A stretch of DNA of 64,000 nucleotides from an uncultured Paracoccaceae bacterium (GTDB lineage Bacteria > Pseudomonadota > Alphaproteobacteria > Rhodobacterales > Rhodobacteraceae): positions 124,001 to 188,000 of the forward strand of contig CANNFU010000003.1 in assembly GCA_947503965.1 (NCBI GenBank), read 5' to 3'. Below are positions 44,025 through 52,872 of this stretch, one piece after another. Numbering within the stretch: position 1 is the first letter of the stretch; each line of letters opens with the position of its first letter. The position numbers and the translations under genes were made by a program. The notes under the pieces were generated by a model. That model made no database searches. It was not told the DNA's origin and worked only from the letters and a program-made list of their open reading frames with translations.

Positions 44025-44079
44025 TGGGCACCCGGAGTTGCTTTTGTTGTTCCGCAGATACGTGTTGTGACGTGAATGC

Positions 44080-46131
44080 TCAAGCCCGCTTTGCCGTAGC
44101 CAGCCCATCGCCGCCGGCCTGTATTGCACCGCTTGCATGAAGACCCAGCCACATTTTGAACTCATCCGGTGGCATTGGTTTGGCGTATCCATAGCCCTGG
44201 CCAAACGCGCATCCCCGGCTGTTGAGGTGTTGTGCCTGGGCGTCTTCTTCCACCCCTTCGGCAATGACGTGCAACCCAAGCTCTGCCGCAAGCGCAAGGA
44301 TTGCCCTGACCACGCTATCGGCGTTCTGATCGGGCAAGGGGGCAATCAATGACCGGTCGAGTTTGATGCCGCTAAGCGGAAGCTGTGTGAGTTTGGAAAG
44401 CGATGCATAGCCAGTGCCAAAATCGTCGAGTTCCAGCGCGATACCGCATTCCGCAAGGCTGTCGATGTTGATCGCGGCCATATCGTCATTGCCTTCGATC
44501 AGAGTTGTTTCCAGAACTTCGACCACGACCTGATCCACACCAAGTTCGGATCTTTGCAATTTGAACAGGAAACGTTCGATCAGATACGGGTCCGAGATTG
44601 TATCGGGGGCTGCATTCAATGAAATGCACGGTCGCCATAGATTCGTCTTCTGCCATTCGCGCGCATGCATCATCGCCGATTGCCAGATGCAATGGTCCAT
44701 ATCGACCATCAGGCCAGAGCGTTCGGCCGCCGGAAGAAACTTGTCCGGTGTGAGTAGCCCCCGGGTTGGATGACGCCAGCGCGCGAGTACCTCTGCACCA
44801 TGAAGTTTGCCATCGGACAGCCGGATTTGCGGCTGAAACCATGGTTCAATCTCACCATTCTTGATCGCATCGATCAGCTCTAGCTGAAGTTGCTGCATGC
44901 TGCCGATATCTTCGCGCAGTTGGTTTTGGAACTGCTGTGTTCTATTGCCACCAAGATTTTTGGCTACCTGCAACGCCAGACCAACATCGGCCATGACCGC
45001 CATAGGGTCCTGTTTGCCAACCGACATTTCCAGATATCCGATGCTCATCCCGATGGGCAGTCTGCGCCCCTGAACGTCCAAAGGTTCGGCAAAGGACGCG
45101 CGGATGCGTTTGACCAGCGCCTTGGCCGTTTCATCTGTGATCAGCACAAATTCGTCACCACCAATGCGTGCAACCACATGATCGTCATCGACGCAGCTTT
45201 TCAGAATAGCTGCGACCTGAACAAGCACCTCATCGCCATAGTCATGACCCGCCAAATCATTGATGGATTTGAAATCGTCCAGACCGATCAAAAGGACGCC
45301 GAGTTCCGGCGAACCATCCTCTGAAAGGACTGTCTTGAGATGCGTCATGAGCGAGCTGCGATTGGGAAGCCCCGTCAGTGCATCATGATTGATCGCGTGT
45401 TCCAGCTGCGCATTCGCGCTTTGCAGCTCTGCCTTGGACTGTCGCAATACATCGCTTTGCTCACGCAATTGCTGGATGTTTGACCTGACGATCAATTGCG
45501 CAGGCAGAAAAATCGCCAAGACTTCGATCACGAGCAGCAGCACCGACAACCGGATAAGCGTTGCCTGCAGTTGTGACAGGCGGCCAACTTCTGCGCGGGC
45601 GGTATTTTCCAGAAGCTCTGTGGCGCGCAACAACCCACCCTTCAGCCCATCATGCGTGAATTCTGCCTTCAGACGTGTCATGGCAATTCTTTGACCGCTG
45701 GGACTGGCGCCCTGTAGCTGCCTGGCGACATCGGCAAACCGCCTGACCGCGCGATCCAGCGATTGTGCCCCATCGAAGTAATGTGATTGCAGCTCATCCG
45801 ACCAGATCTGAGCTGCGGTGACTTGCGCATGTGCTTGTTCAAAGGCTGTGATAGTTTCGTTCAACGTGGCGAAATGTCGGGTGTCTTCCAACAATGCAGC
45901 CTCGGCAAGTGTCAGTATTTCATATCCCAATAGCACCTGATTGCTGCTTGTGTTGATCACTGCGCCAGCCGCAACCCCCCGGTCAATGATTGATCGGTTA
46001 ACCACATGGGTAGAGATCAGCAGCCCGAATATGATCGCGACGGCCAGGGAATAAAGTATCCAAAGGCGTTCGGCATTGCCGCGCGAAAAATATTCAAGCG
46101 CTGATTGCGCAACTGATCGTACAACTTTCAT
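44080..46131 (-). CDS. Membrane-bound GGDEF-EAL cyclic di-GMP enzyme
   Basis: 683 residues from ATG 46131 (an in-frame TTG at 46200 lies 69 bases upstream). Two membrane segments (about 22-45 and 190-212) flank a periplasmic helical sensor domain. The GGDEF domain (about 245-410) has an intact RIGGDEFVLI. The EAL domain (about 425-665) has EVL instead of EAL but keeps SLNAAP, EVLETTLIEG, LELDDFGTGYASLSKL, IKLDRSLI and AEGVEEDAQ, so both synthesis and breakdown activities are possible. It likely sets the balance between motility and surface life. It stands alone. Confidence 0.92.
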   Translation of the reverse strand: MKVVRSVAQSALEYFSRGNAERLWILYSLAVAIIFGLLISTHVVNRSIIDRGVAAGAVINTSSNQVLLGYEILTLAEAALLEDTRHFATLNETITAFEQAHAQVTAAQIWSDELQSHYFDGAQSLDRAVRRFADVARQLQGASPSGQRIAMTRLKAEFTHDGLKGGLLRATELLENTARAEVGRLSQLQATLIRLSVLLLVIEVLAIFLPAQLIVRSNIQQLREQSDVLRQSKAELQSANAQLEHAINHDALTGLPNRSSLMTHLKTVLSEDGSPELGVLLIGLDDFKSINDLAGHDYGDEVLVQVAAILKSCVDDDHVVARIGGDEFVLITDETAKALVKRIRASFAEPLDVQGRRLPIGMSIGYLEMSVGKQDPMAVMADVGLALQVAKNLGGNRTQQFQNQLREDIGSMQQLQLELIDAIKNGEIEPWFQPQIRLSDGKLHGAEVLARWRHPTRGLLTPDKFLPAAERSGLMVDMDHCIWQSAMMHAREWQKTNLWRPCISLNAAPDTISDPYLIERFLFKLQRSELGVDQVVVEVLETTLIEGNDDMAAINIDSLAECGIALELDDFGTGYASLSKLTQLPLSGIKLDRSLIAPLPDQNADSVVRAILALAAELGLHVIAEGVEEDAQAQHLNSRGCAFGQGYGYAKPMPPDEFKMWLGLHASGAIQAGGDGLATAKRA

Positions 46132-46265
46132 CCACCGAGGATCCTGCGAATTCTCACCGCGGGAACACTGACTCAGATAGATTAAGTTAGAGTTGAGCAA
46201 ATTTGGCGCATATTGCCCTAAAACATTGTCGTATCGAGATGCGGGGCATCCGTCGGCAACGCAGT

Positions 46266-46757
46266 CTAAAGGTCATACCTTTTTTGCACGCGATCAACGC
46301 ATCTGCCATCGCGTAAGGGAACCTGTCGCAAACAGCCATAATCGACAAAGCCCAAGCGGTGATAGTATTGCAATCCGGATACATTGTCGGCGCGGATGGT
46401 TGCATCAATTGCACTGACGCCAGCGTCATACGCCGCCACCTTGGTTGCAGCGAATAACTGCTGACCGATACCCTGCCCCGCCGCTTGGGGCGCGACAAAG
46501 CTCGCGATGAAGCTCCAGCCGTCGGGCATTTTGCCCTGATCTGGATCAGGCCATACCAGACACTGAAAGCCCATAACGCGTCCTGCAATCTCGGCCACAT
46601 GACAACAGATCAAATCGGCAGGTGCGATGTAATGGGTCAGCATGCGTTCTTCATCGAATGGACGCTGATGCGCGGTTGTATCGCCGACAGCAATGATCTG
46701 GTTCAGCAACGCTGTCATGTCGGTCGCGTCGTCAGCGCTTGCAGGCCGGATGATCAT
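46266..46757 (-). CDS. GNAT family N-acetyltransferase
   Basis: 163 residues, single GNAT domain. The N-terminal IIRPASADDATDMTALLNQII starts the fold, the acetyl-CoA loop is VAPQAAGQGIGQQLFAATKVAAYDAG (Q/RxxGxG/A as GQGIGQ), and IDATIRADNVSGLQYYHRLGFVDYG is the typical C-terminal strand. It resembles phosphinothricin-type acetyltransferases, but the substrate cannot be read from sequence. The start overlaps the stop of the HD hydrolase gene by four bases. Confidence 0.85.
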   Translation of the reverse strand: MIIRPASADDATDMTALLNQIIAVGDTTAHQRPFDEERMLTHYIAPADLICCHVAEIAGRVMGFQCLVWPDPDQGKMPDGWSFIASFVAPQAAGQGIGQQLFAATKVAAYDAGVSAIDATIRADNVSGLQYYHRLGFVDYGCLRQVPLRDGRCVDRVQKRYDL

Positions 46758-47344
46758 AATGCGGCCATGAGGTCATGGTGCCGTTTGGTGAAATCATCGC
46801 GCACCTCCATCGGCTGGCGCAGGTTAATCACGAACTTCGCGGTGAGTTCCGGGTCTTGCTTGCCAAAGAACCTGTTCGCCTCAACCTCGGTAAACCCGGC
46901 GATCTGCACGGCCTCAAGCCAGGCCGACAGTTTGTCGGCCCGCTTGATCTGGCGTTTCACAGGTGCCGGGATTTGCGCCGGCAGCCCAAACCGCAGATGG
47001 ATTGCAGCCGTCAGTCTGTCATCAAGCACGCCGTAGCCCGGCCCAACGGCGGCCTTTACCGGGCTGATCATGTCACCAATGACGTATTCGGGCGCGTCAT
47101 GCAGCAAGGCTGCCAAGTGCCATTTGATCGGCGCATTTGGTTGCTGATGCGCGAAAATGTCTGTCACCAGCAACGAATGCTCTGCAACCGAATAGGCAAA
47201 ATCACCTTTTGTCTGCCCGTTCCAACGTGCGACGAATGCAAGGCCGTGGGCGATGTCCTCGATTTCGATATCCACCGGGGTCGGGTCCAGTAGGTCCAGC
47301 CGACGCCCCGACAGCATCCGTTGCCATGCGCGTGGTTGTTTCAT
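46754..47344 (-). CDS. HD-domain hydrolase (YfbR-like)
   Basis: 196 residues with metal-binding residues His56 (AYSVAEHSLLV), His82-Asp83 (HLAALLHDAPEYVIGD) and Asp137 (KRADKLSAWLEA), the HD pattern. The DAPEYVIGDM part is like YfbR, a 5'-nucleotidase for deoxynucleoside monophosphates, so a nucleotide phosphatase role is plausible. Cytoplasmic. It is followed without gap by the GNAT gene and lies four bases after the glycosyltransferase GT8 gene. Confidence 0.85.
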   Translation of the reverse strand: MKQPRAWQRMLSGRRLDLLDPTPVDIEIEDIAHGLAFVARWNGQTKGDFAYSVAEHSLLVTDIFAHQQPNAPIKWHLAALLHDAPEYVIGDMISPVKAAVGPGYGVLDDRLTAAIHLRFGLPAQIPAPVKRQIKRADKLSAWLEAVQIAGFTEVEANRFFGKQDPELTAKFVINLRQPMEVRDDFTKRHHDLMAAL

Positions 47345-47347
47345 GTC

Positions 47348-48298
47348 TTACTCCGCCAGCAGATCATTCGGGAACCGCTGCACATAACGGCGCAGTGGGC
47401 CCATGCGGATGAGGTTCTTGAATGTCAGTTTGCGGATATAGCGCGGTGTGATGTCCCGGCTTTTCGGGATCGAAATGGGTGGATGGTCCGGAAAATGCCG
47501 TGCCATGAACGCGGACATGGCAATAGCAAAGCGGGACGGCAACAGGTGTTGCGGGTCGCGCCACGGCTTATGCGGGCCAATGAAATGTGTGATCGCAACG
47601 GGCAACATAACCTCGTAATATGCTGATCTTATCGGATGTTGCCAATTCCAAATAGGGCTGAGTTCGGCCCAATTGCCATGTAGCACGCAATTGATCAGCT
47701 CCTGATCGTGTTGGCGCAATTTGTCGTTATTGGCGCGTCCGAAGGTCAGACACTGACCCAGAATGTCCTGTGCCACGTATGCGGCCACATCCATCAGGAT
47801 CACGCCGCTGTTGAAATACTTGGCGGGCGAAAGTCCGACATTGGCAAAGTCAGGCATCTGACGATCAGGTTCGATCCATTGATAACTGTCGCGCACCGCG
47901 GCAATGGCGTGACCGCCCAGATCAACGTTGAAGAGTGCAGGGAAATTGCCGCCATGCACAAAGATGTCCGCATCCAAATACAGAATGCGCGCATAGTCAT
48001 TCTGCATTGCAACGGGCAGGGCCAACCGATGATACACGCTTTCGGTGCGGCGTTCGTCCAGATAAAGCCCCGCAAAAAGATTATCGGTTTCCAGATGGCA
48101 GAGACGTATATCGGGCATACTTGGCGGAACGATGCAACCTGCCGGTGCGCAGATGACGATATCAAGATCACGCATCCCGCCACTACGTACCAGTTGATCG
48201 GCTGCAAAACAGGCGAACGGAAAATAGTTTTCATCCACACAAAAGACCGCCGCGTATTTGGCCTGCGGCGGTCTGGAAGCGTTGAGCGTGATTGTCAT
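47348..48298 (-). CDS. Family 8 glycosyltransferase (GT8)
   Basis: 316 residues from ATG 48298; the open frame begins upstream at 48376 without family match. The GT-A nucleotide-sugar part has AAVFCVDENYFPFACFAADQL, the metal-binding DAD in ARILYLDADIFVHG, and YFNSGVILMDVAAY and THFIGPHKPW near the C-terminus, the latter binding the donor phosphate. Family members add galactose or glucose to LPS core. The acceptor is unknown. It is divergent from ahcY, 286 bases apart. Confidence 0.85.
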   Translation of the reverse strand: MTITLNASRPPQAKYAAVFCVDENYFPFACFAADQLVRSGGMRDLDIVICAPAGCIVPPSMPDIRLCHLETDNLFAGLYLDERRTESVYHRLALPVAMQNDYARILYLDADIFVHGGNFPALFNVDLGGHAIAAVRDSYQWIEPDRQMPDFANVGLSPAKYFNSGVILMDVAAYVAQDILGQCLTFGRANNDKLRQHDQELINCVLHGNWAELSPIWNWQHPIRSAYYEVMLPVAITHFIGPHKPWRDPQHLLPSRFAIAMSAFMARHFPDHPPISIPKSRDITPRYIRKLTFKNLIRMGPLRRYVQRFPNDLLAE

Positions 48299-48503
48299 GC
48301 GATCCGATATTCCCCTGAACGTGACACGGCAAAAGTCTACTACTCTGTGCAGGCTGGCAAGGCCGGGGTCTGGCACATGTCAGGCTTTCAGCGCGATCTG
48401 GCCATCAGTCACCGTTTCCAATCGCATCTTTTGCCGTTTCCACACTCGGTTAATGACTTCGACCTATGCCGTGTGAACCAGAACGTGTTGTCACGGCTTA
48501 ATC

Positions 48504-48527
48504 GCGACAATGCCACCATTGTCGCGG
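48504..48527 (+). promoter_or_regulatory. Stem-loop in the ahcY leader
   Basis: A perfect 10-base-pair stem (CGCGACAATG with CATTGTCGCG) and a four-base loop, about 58 bases before the ahcY start. There is no T-run, so it is not an ordinary terminator. I compared it with the SAH and SAM riboswitch patterns that I know and saw no match, so any control role is open. Confidence 0.45.
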
Positions 48528-48584
48528 CAGCATCGCCCTGTTATCAGCCAAACAAATCGTATGAACCCGCCGTAGGAGGCACGA

Positions 48585-49970
48585 ATGAAAGACTACGCCG
48601 TCAAGGATATCAGCCTGGCCGCCTATGGCCGCAAAGAGCTCGACATTGCCGAAACAGAAATGCCGGGCCTTATGGCGCTGCGCGAAGAATACGGCGCAAA
48701 AAAGCCGCTGAAAGGCGCGCGCATTGTCGGGTCATTGCACATGACGATCCAGACGGCTGTGTTGATCGAAACGCTGGTCGAACTGGGTGCCGATGTGCGC
48801 TGGGCGTCCTGCAACATCTTCTCAACCCAGGATCACGCAGCAGCGGCGATTGCCGAAGGCGGCACGCCTGTTTTCGCCGTCAAGGGGCAGTCCCTGGAAG
48901 AGCATTGGGATTACTTGGACAAGTCATTCATGTTCCCCGATGGCCCCAACATGATCCTGGATGATGGGGGCGACGCGACCCTGTACATCCTGTTCGGCGC
49001 ACGCATGGAAGCGGGCGAAGATATTCTTGCGGTCCCCACCTCGGAAGAGGAAGAAGTGATCAAGAACCAGATCAAAAAGCGGATGGCGGAAAGCCCAGGC
49101 TGGTTCACCAAGATGCGCGATCAGATCAAGGGCGTGTCCGAGGAAACGACAACCGGCGTGCACCGCCTTTATGATCTGCACAAGAACGGCCAGCTTCCGT
49201 TCCCGGCAATCAACGTAAATGACAGCGTGACCAAGTCGAAATTCGACAACAAGTATGGCTGCAAGGAATCGCTGGTTGACGGGATCCGCCGTGCCACTGA
49301 CACGATGATGGCCGGTAAGGTCGCCGTCGTCTGCGGTTACGGCGATGTGGGCAAAGGGTCGGCTGCGTCGCTCGCCGGTGCCGGTGCACGCGTGAAGGTG
49401 ACCGAGGTCGACCCGATCTGTGCCCTGCAGGCCGCCATGGACGGGTTCGAGGTTGTGCTGCTTGAAGATGTGCTTGATTCGGCCGACATCTTCATCACCA
49501 CCACCGGCAACAAGGACGTCATCCGGATCGAGCATATGCGCGAGATGAAGGATATGGCGATCGTTGGCAATATTGGCCATTTCGACAACGAAATTCAGGT
49601 CGCCGCGCTGAAAAACCACAAATGGACCAACATCAAAGAGCAGGTCGATATGATCGAGATGCCGTCAGGCAATCGTCTGATCCTGCTGTCCGAAGGGCGT
49701 CTGCTGAACCTTGGCAACGCGACAGGTCATCCGTCATTTGTGATGTCCGCATCCTTCACTAACCAAGTTCTGGCGCAGATGGAGCTTTGGAATAATGGTG
49801 ATGCCTACGAGGTTGGTGTGCACATCCTGCCCAAGCATCTGGATGAAAAGGTGGCCCGCCTGCACCTTGCCCGGATCGGTGTGAAACTGACCGAGCTGAA
49901 GAAAGAGCAGGCGGATTATATCGGCGTGACGGTTGAAGGACCGTTCAAGCCCGAACACTACCGTTATTAA
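48585..49970 (+). CDS. ahcY: Adenosylhomocysteinase (SAH hydrolase)
   Basis: Splits S-adenosylhomocysteine to adenosine and homocysteine, clearing the product of methyltransferases such as UbiG. 461 residues. N-terminal [20 protein letters not shown] is typical, [20 protein letters not shown] near residues 245-264 is the NAD site, and the C-terminus ends HYRY as in all members. The strong ribosome site TAGGAGGC lies about seven bases before the ATG. Upstream (48299-48584) there is a gene-free leader with a perfect hairpin. Confidence 0.97.
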   Translation: MKDYAVKDISLAAYGRKELDIAETEMPGLMALREEYGAKKPLKGARIVGSLHMTIQTAVLIETLVELGADVRWASCNIFSTQDHAAAAIAEGGTPVFAVKGQSLEEHWDYLDKSFMFPDGPNMILDDGGDATLYILFGARMEAGEDILAVPTSEEEEVIKNQIKKRMAESPGWFTKMRDQIKGVSEETTTGVHRLYDLHKNGQLPFPAINVNDSVTKSKFDNKYGCKESLVDGIRRATDTMMAGKVAVVCGYGDVGKGSAASLAGAGARVKVTEVDPICALQAAMDGFEVVLLEDVLDSADIFITTTGNKDVIRIEHMREMKDMAIVGNIGHFDNEIQVAALKNHKWTNIKEQVDMIEMPSGNRLILLSEGRLLNLGNATGHPSFVMSASFTNQVLAQMELWNNGDAYEVGVHILPKHLDEKVARLHLARIGVKLTELKKEQADYIGVTVEGPFKPEHYRY

Positions 49971-49976
49971 ACGTTT

Positions 49977-50759
49977 ATGCGGCACGCCAAACGTCAGGCC
50001 ATGGCGCAGGATGCCGCAAAGACAAAAGGCAAAAAAGTTAAACGCAGCCTTGCCCTGATCAGGGGCTTGGCTGCATTTTTCGTTGTCGGATTGCTGGGGT
50101 TTGGCGGATATCAGTTGGTCATGCACCCAGATACGCCGCTACCACAGCAATGGAACCCGGCCCGACCGCTGGCGGTCAGCGATCCTGTCACCCCATTGAC
50201 GACATGGAAGCTGAATCGCGCCGTTGCCGATACCACGACCTGTCTGGCTGCAATTGACGGGTTCGCGTCGTTGCAGGTCATGACTGACCTCGAAGACAGT
50301 GGGCAATGCGGCATTGCAGGACGTGTTGATTTGCGCGGCGTTGGGCAAAGCCGCCTTGTTCCGTTTGAAACCCGCTGTGCCATAGCCTTGCGCATGGCAA
50401 TGTGGGAGCGGCACGGCCTGCAACCCGCCGCCCGCGATATTATGGGAACCGCTTTAAGCCGGGTTGAGCATTTTGGCAGCTATAGTTGCCGAACGATGCG
50501 GACCACAGCAGGTGGTACATCGCGGATGAGCACACATGCCACCGCCGATGCGATTGATATTTCCGGGTTTGGATTTGCTGATGGCAGGCGGATCAGTCTG
50601 TTGCGTGATTGGGATGGCGCCGACGCGGATGCCGCGTTTCTACGGGCTGCGCGAGACAGCGCCTGCGATTGGTTCCGTCTGACCCTGTCACCGGATTACA
50701 ATGCACTGCATGCTGATCATTTCCATCTTCAATCAACAGGATGGGGGCTGTGTCGATAG
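49977..50759 (+). CDS. Extensin-like (M15-type) cell wall protein
   Basis: 260 residues. A basic cytoplasmic stretch and a membrane segment (about 28-45, LIRGLAAFFVVGLLGFGGY) precede a periplasmic domain of the extensin_CTD/DUF882-like family. Zinc-type motifs are STHATADAIDISGF (about 182-195) and HADHFHLQ (about 244-251), as in D-Ala-D-Ala carboxypeptidases of family M15. It may trim peptidoglycan crosslinks, but activity of this branch is not established. It lies six bases after ahcY; ATG 50001 is an alternative start. A GC-rich hairpin follows. Confidence 0.85.
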   Translation: MRHAKRQAMAQDAAKTKGKKVKRSLALIRGLAAFFVVGLLGFGGYQLVMHPDTPLPQQWNPARPLAVSDPVTPLTTWKLNRAVADTTTCLAAIDGFASLQVMTDLEDSGQCGIAGRVDLRGVGQSRLVPFETRCAIALRMAMWERHGLQPAARDIMGTALSRVEHFGSYSCRTMRTTAGGTSRMSTHATADAIDISGFGFADGRRISLLRDWDGADADAAFLRAARDSACDWFRLTLSPDYNALHADHFHLQSTGWGLCR

Positions 50760-50761
50760 CA

Positions 50762-50788
50762 AAGGGCGCGGTGCGATCCGCGCCCTTC
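50762..50788. terminator. Two-way hairpin between convergent genes
   Basis: A 9-to-11-base-pair stem (AAGGGCGCGG with CCGCGCCCTT, six-base loop), between the stop codons of the extensin-like gene and the convergent outer-membrane gene. T-runs are short on both sides, so it may stop both transcripts weakly. Confidence 0.5.
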
Positions 50789-50807
50789 GCCAATTAGATG
50801 CGCGGTC

Positions 50808-51335
50808 CTAGAAGTTGAAGGCGATCCGGGCCTTCAATGTTGTCACACCCACATCAATGCCGGTGTCGTTGTAGTCTTCGAATTCATGACTCAGCAGCTC
50901 TGCGCCAAGGTCAATGTTTGCGGTCACTGGAAAGTCGTATCCGATCCCGATCAGATAACCGGTGTCATCGCCCAGACCCGGCGACGTTGCGTTGACAAAT
51001 CCAACCGTTCCATAGGCCAGACCGGCGCCCAGTTCAGTACCGGCGCGCACTTTGATACGGGTGGTTGAATCGACTTCCTGTGCGCCATCGGCGATCTCAT
51101 AGTCAGTGTCGTCATAGTCCAGTTCAAGGCCATAGATCACGCCGCCATTGTTAAACAGATAGCCCGCAAAGATCCCCAGCGATGTGCCGTCACCATCAAG
51201 TTCGGCCGCGCCGTCTGTGTCGATCTCTCCGCTTCCTGCCTGGATACCCGCGTAAGGACCGGACCAGTCATTTGCAAAAGTCGCGGCGGGGGCGATCGCG
51301 AGCACAGATGCAAGCAGGATATTCTTAAGTGTCAT
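50808..51335 (-). CDS. Small outer-membrane beta-barrel protein
   Basis: 175 residues from ATG 51335, chosen because AAAGGAAA precedes it. A signal peptide covers about 1-21 (LASVLAIAPAATFAND). The mature protein alternates hydrophobic and polar residues as in eight-stranded barrels (GPYAGIQAGSGEIDT, GIFAGYLFNNGGVIYGLELDYD), and ends in KARIAFNF with a terminal Phe, the outer-membrane sorting mark. It belongs to the OmpA-like/OMP_b-brl group. Function unknown, possibly structural or adhesive. Its upstream region has a divided 8-base inverted repeat (51349-51356 and 51402-51409). Confidence 0.82.
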   Translation of the reverse strand: MTLKNILLASVLAIAPAATFANDWSGPYAGIQAGSGEIDTDGAAELDGDGTSLGIFAGYLFNNGGVIYGLELDYDDTDYEIADGAQEVDSTTRIKVRAGTELGAGLAYGTVGFVNATSPGLGDDTGYLIGIGYDFPVTANIDLGAELLSHEFEDYNDTGIDVGVTTLKARIAFNF

Positions 51336-51601
51336 TGTGATTTCCTTTGTTTGCGTAGACCAACGGTTTACGGCGGGATCGTCTGTGCAGATCTGAAAAG
51401 CACGCAAACGATTTCGTGAACTGGCGGTCGCCGCTGATTTAGCGATCTTCTCTCGGAACCAGCCCTAGGCGCCCTTGCCAGCAAAACATCGCCGGAAGTT
51501 TTGGTTTGGTCTTTACCAAATGTCATCTGTGCCTTTAACGTGCCACAACGTTGCAAACGCAGCGGCTATTGACCAATAACACGAACATCGGGGACATTCT
51601 C

Positions 51602-51943
51602 ATGGGTAAAAGAGACGATTTGATTGCAAAGTACGCAGACGACCTGAAGAACAAGTGTGGCATGACGCCGGATATGGATCTGCTCACGAAGGTCACGATT
51701 GGCTGCGGACCTGCAATTTACAACGCAGATTCGTCAACAGTGGCAAGCAGCCAACCAGCTGAGATTGAAACCGTCAAAAACAATTTTCTTATCAAGAAGC
51801 TGGGTCTAAAGGACGGCCCCGAACTGGATTCCGCCATCAGTTCCGTTCTTGACACCTATGGTCAATCCGAGCGGAACAAATACCGCGCTGTGGTCTACTA
51901 CATGCTGACCAAGCATTTCGGAAAAGAATCCGTTTACGGCTAA
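51602..51943 (+). CDS. DUF2853 family protein
   Basis: 113 residues from ATG 51602, following GGGGAC; an in-frame upstream extension has no family match. MGKRDDLIAKYADDLKNKCGMTPDMDLLTKVTIGCGPAIYN and the C-terminal KYRAVVYYMLTKHFGKESVYG are typical of the DUF2853 group, small helical cytoplasmic proteins. Function unknown. A possible promoter is TTGCAA (51551) with AATAAC (51575), 18 bases apart. A good terminator follows directly. Confidence 0.85.
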   Translation: MGKRDDLIAKYADDLKNKCGMTPDMDLLTKVTIGCGPAIYNADSSTVASSQPAEIETVKNNFLIKKLGLKDGPELDSAISSVLDTYGQSERNKYRAVVYYMLTKHFGKESVYG

Positions 51944-51966
51944 GTTGCCTGTTCATCGCACGATTT

Positions 51967-51996
51967 GCGCCTGCCATTTTGGCAGGCGTTTGTTTT
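51967..51996 (+). terminator. Rho-independent terminator after the DUF2853 gene
   Basis: Stem CGCCTGCC (51968-51975) with GGCAGGCG (51981-51988), loop ATTTT, followed by TTTGTTTT, about 25 bases after the stop codon. Confidence 0.85.
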
Positions 51997-52071
51997 GGCG
52001 CATTGGATTTAGCTCAAGTTTTCAGAGGTAATTCATTGCAGTGCCTGCAATACATCGTCTACTGATAGTTC

Positions 52072-52171
52072 AGGATCAGAACGGTCCGGACCTAGAGATT
52101 ATTTTTGCGTGTGGTGGTATGGAGCGCGCAGGGTGAGAGAGGGTTCGGAGATGATCCGAACCCTCTTTTTT
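52072..52171 (+). ncRNA. Candidate small RNA between two terminators
   Basis: The preceding gene already has its own terminator at 51967-51996, and a second strong plus-strand terminator ends at 52171, with no protein gene on that strand between them. A possible promoter is TTGCAG (52036-52041), 18 bases, TACTGA (52060-52065). The transcript would be about 100 bases. No family is recognised, and the 5' end is estimated from the promoter. The EVE gene on the other strand ends ten bases beyond. Confidence 0.38.
52138..52171 (+). terminator. Rho-independent terminator without a nearby gene on its strand
   Basis: A perfect 11-base-pair stem (AGAGGGTTCGG with CCGAACCCTCT, loop AGATGAT) followed by six T. 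The nearest plus-strand gene ended almost 200 bases before and has its own terminator. Confidence 0.85.
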
Positions 52172-52180
52172 GTTGTATCG

Positions 52181-52600
52181 CTAAGGCTCGGTTTGGCCCA
52201 TATCGCAGATGATGGCCCATTCGTCTGCGGTCACAGGTTGCACAGACAGCCGCGAATTGTTGACCAGTACCATGTCCTTCAATCGCGGCTCTGCCTTGAT
52301 CTGTTCCAGCGTGACGGGCACTTCAAAAGGGCGCACGGCCCTGATGTCCACGCATTCCCAGCGGTCATCATCGGTTGTGCTGTCAGGATGGGCTTCGGCG
52401 CAGACCTCGACAATACCAACAATCTCTAAACCGGTACGGGAATGATAAAAGAACCCTTTTTCCCCCGTCTTCATCGCGCGCATATTGTTGCGGGCCTGAT
52501 AATTGCGCACGCCGTCCCATTCTTCGCCCGCTTCGCCCTTGGCCACCTGTTTATCCCAGCCCCAGACGTCAGGTTCGGATTTGAACAACCAATATGCCAT
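52181..52600 (-). CDS. EVE domain-containing protein
   Basis: 139 residues, almost entirely one EVE (PUA-like) domain: MAYWLFKSEPDVWGWDKQ, WDGVRNYQARNNMRAMKTGEKGFFYHSR and LVNNSRLSVQPVTADEWAII. Such proteins are thought to bind modified bases in DNA or RNA; no cutting domain is fused here. ATG 52600 overlaps the stop of the YciI-like gene (TAATG), so the in-frame codon at 52621 was not used. It forms one transcript tsaD-gpsA-yciI-EVE. Confidence 0.88.
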   Translation of the reverse strand: MAYWLFKSEPDVWGWDKQVAKGEAGEEWDGVRNYQARNNMRAMKTGEKGFFYHSRTGLEIVGIVEVCAEAHPDSTTDDDRWECVDIRAVRPFEVPVTLEQIKAEPRLKDMVLVNNSRLSVQPVTADEWAIICDMGQTEP

Positions 52601-52872
52601 TATCCAATCACCTTCTTCCATGCGCGCAGCGTCACGCTGTCAAATAATCCCGCCTTGGCATAAGGGTCATTATCGGCCCATGCCTGCGCCGCTGCCATAT
52701 CTTCCACATCCAGAATGATCAGTGATCCACACATCTGCCCGTCATCGTCCAGCACCGGTCCTGCCATCTCGACCACGCCGGTTTCCGCTATATAGGCCAG
52801 ATGCGCCTCGCGGTTATCCAGACGTGTCTGCAAGGCGCCGGGTTTGTCTTTGGTCATCAGGGCAAAGCGCAT
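52600..52872 (-). CDS. YciI-like protein
   Basis: 90 residues, the usual size. RFALMTKDKPGALQTRLDNREAHLAYIAETGVV and GSLIILDVEDMAAAQAWADNDPYAKAGLFDSVTLRAWKKVIG match the YciI (dimeric ferredoxin-like) fold, with His22-Asp pair typical of the family. Function unknown, possibly an enzyme for small aromatic metabolites. It starts directly at the gpsA stop and overlaps the EVE gene. Confidence 0.88.
   Translation of the reverse strand: MRFALMTKDKPGALQTRLDNREAHLAYIAETGVVEMAGPVLDDDGQMCGSLIILDVEDMAAAQAWADNDPYAKAGLFDSVTLRAWKKVIG

Noticed and set aside
48299..48584. SAH or SAM riboswitch before ahcY
   Set aside because: Only a single simple hairpin is visible; conserved core bases of the known classes were not found.
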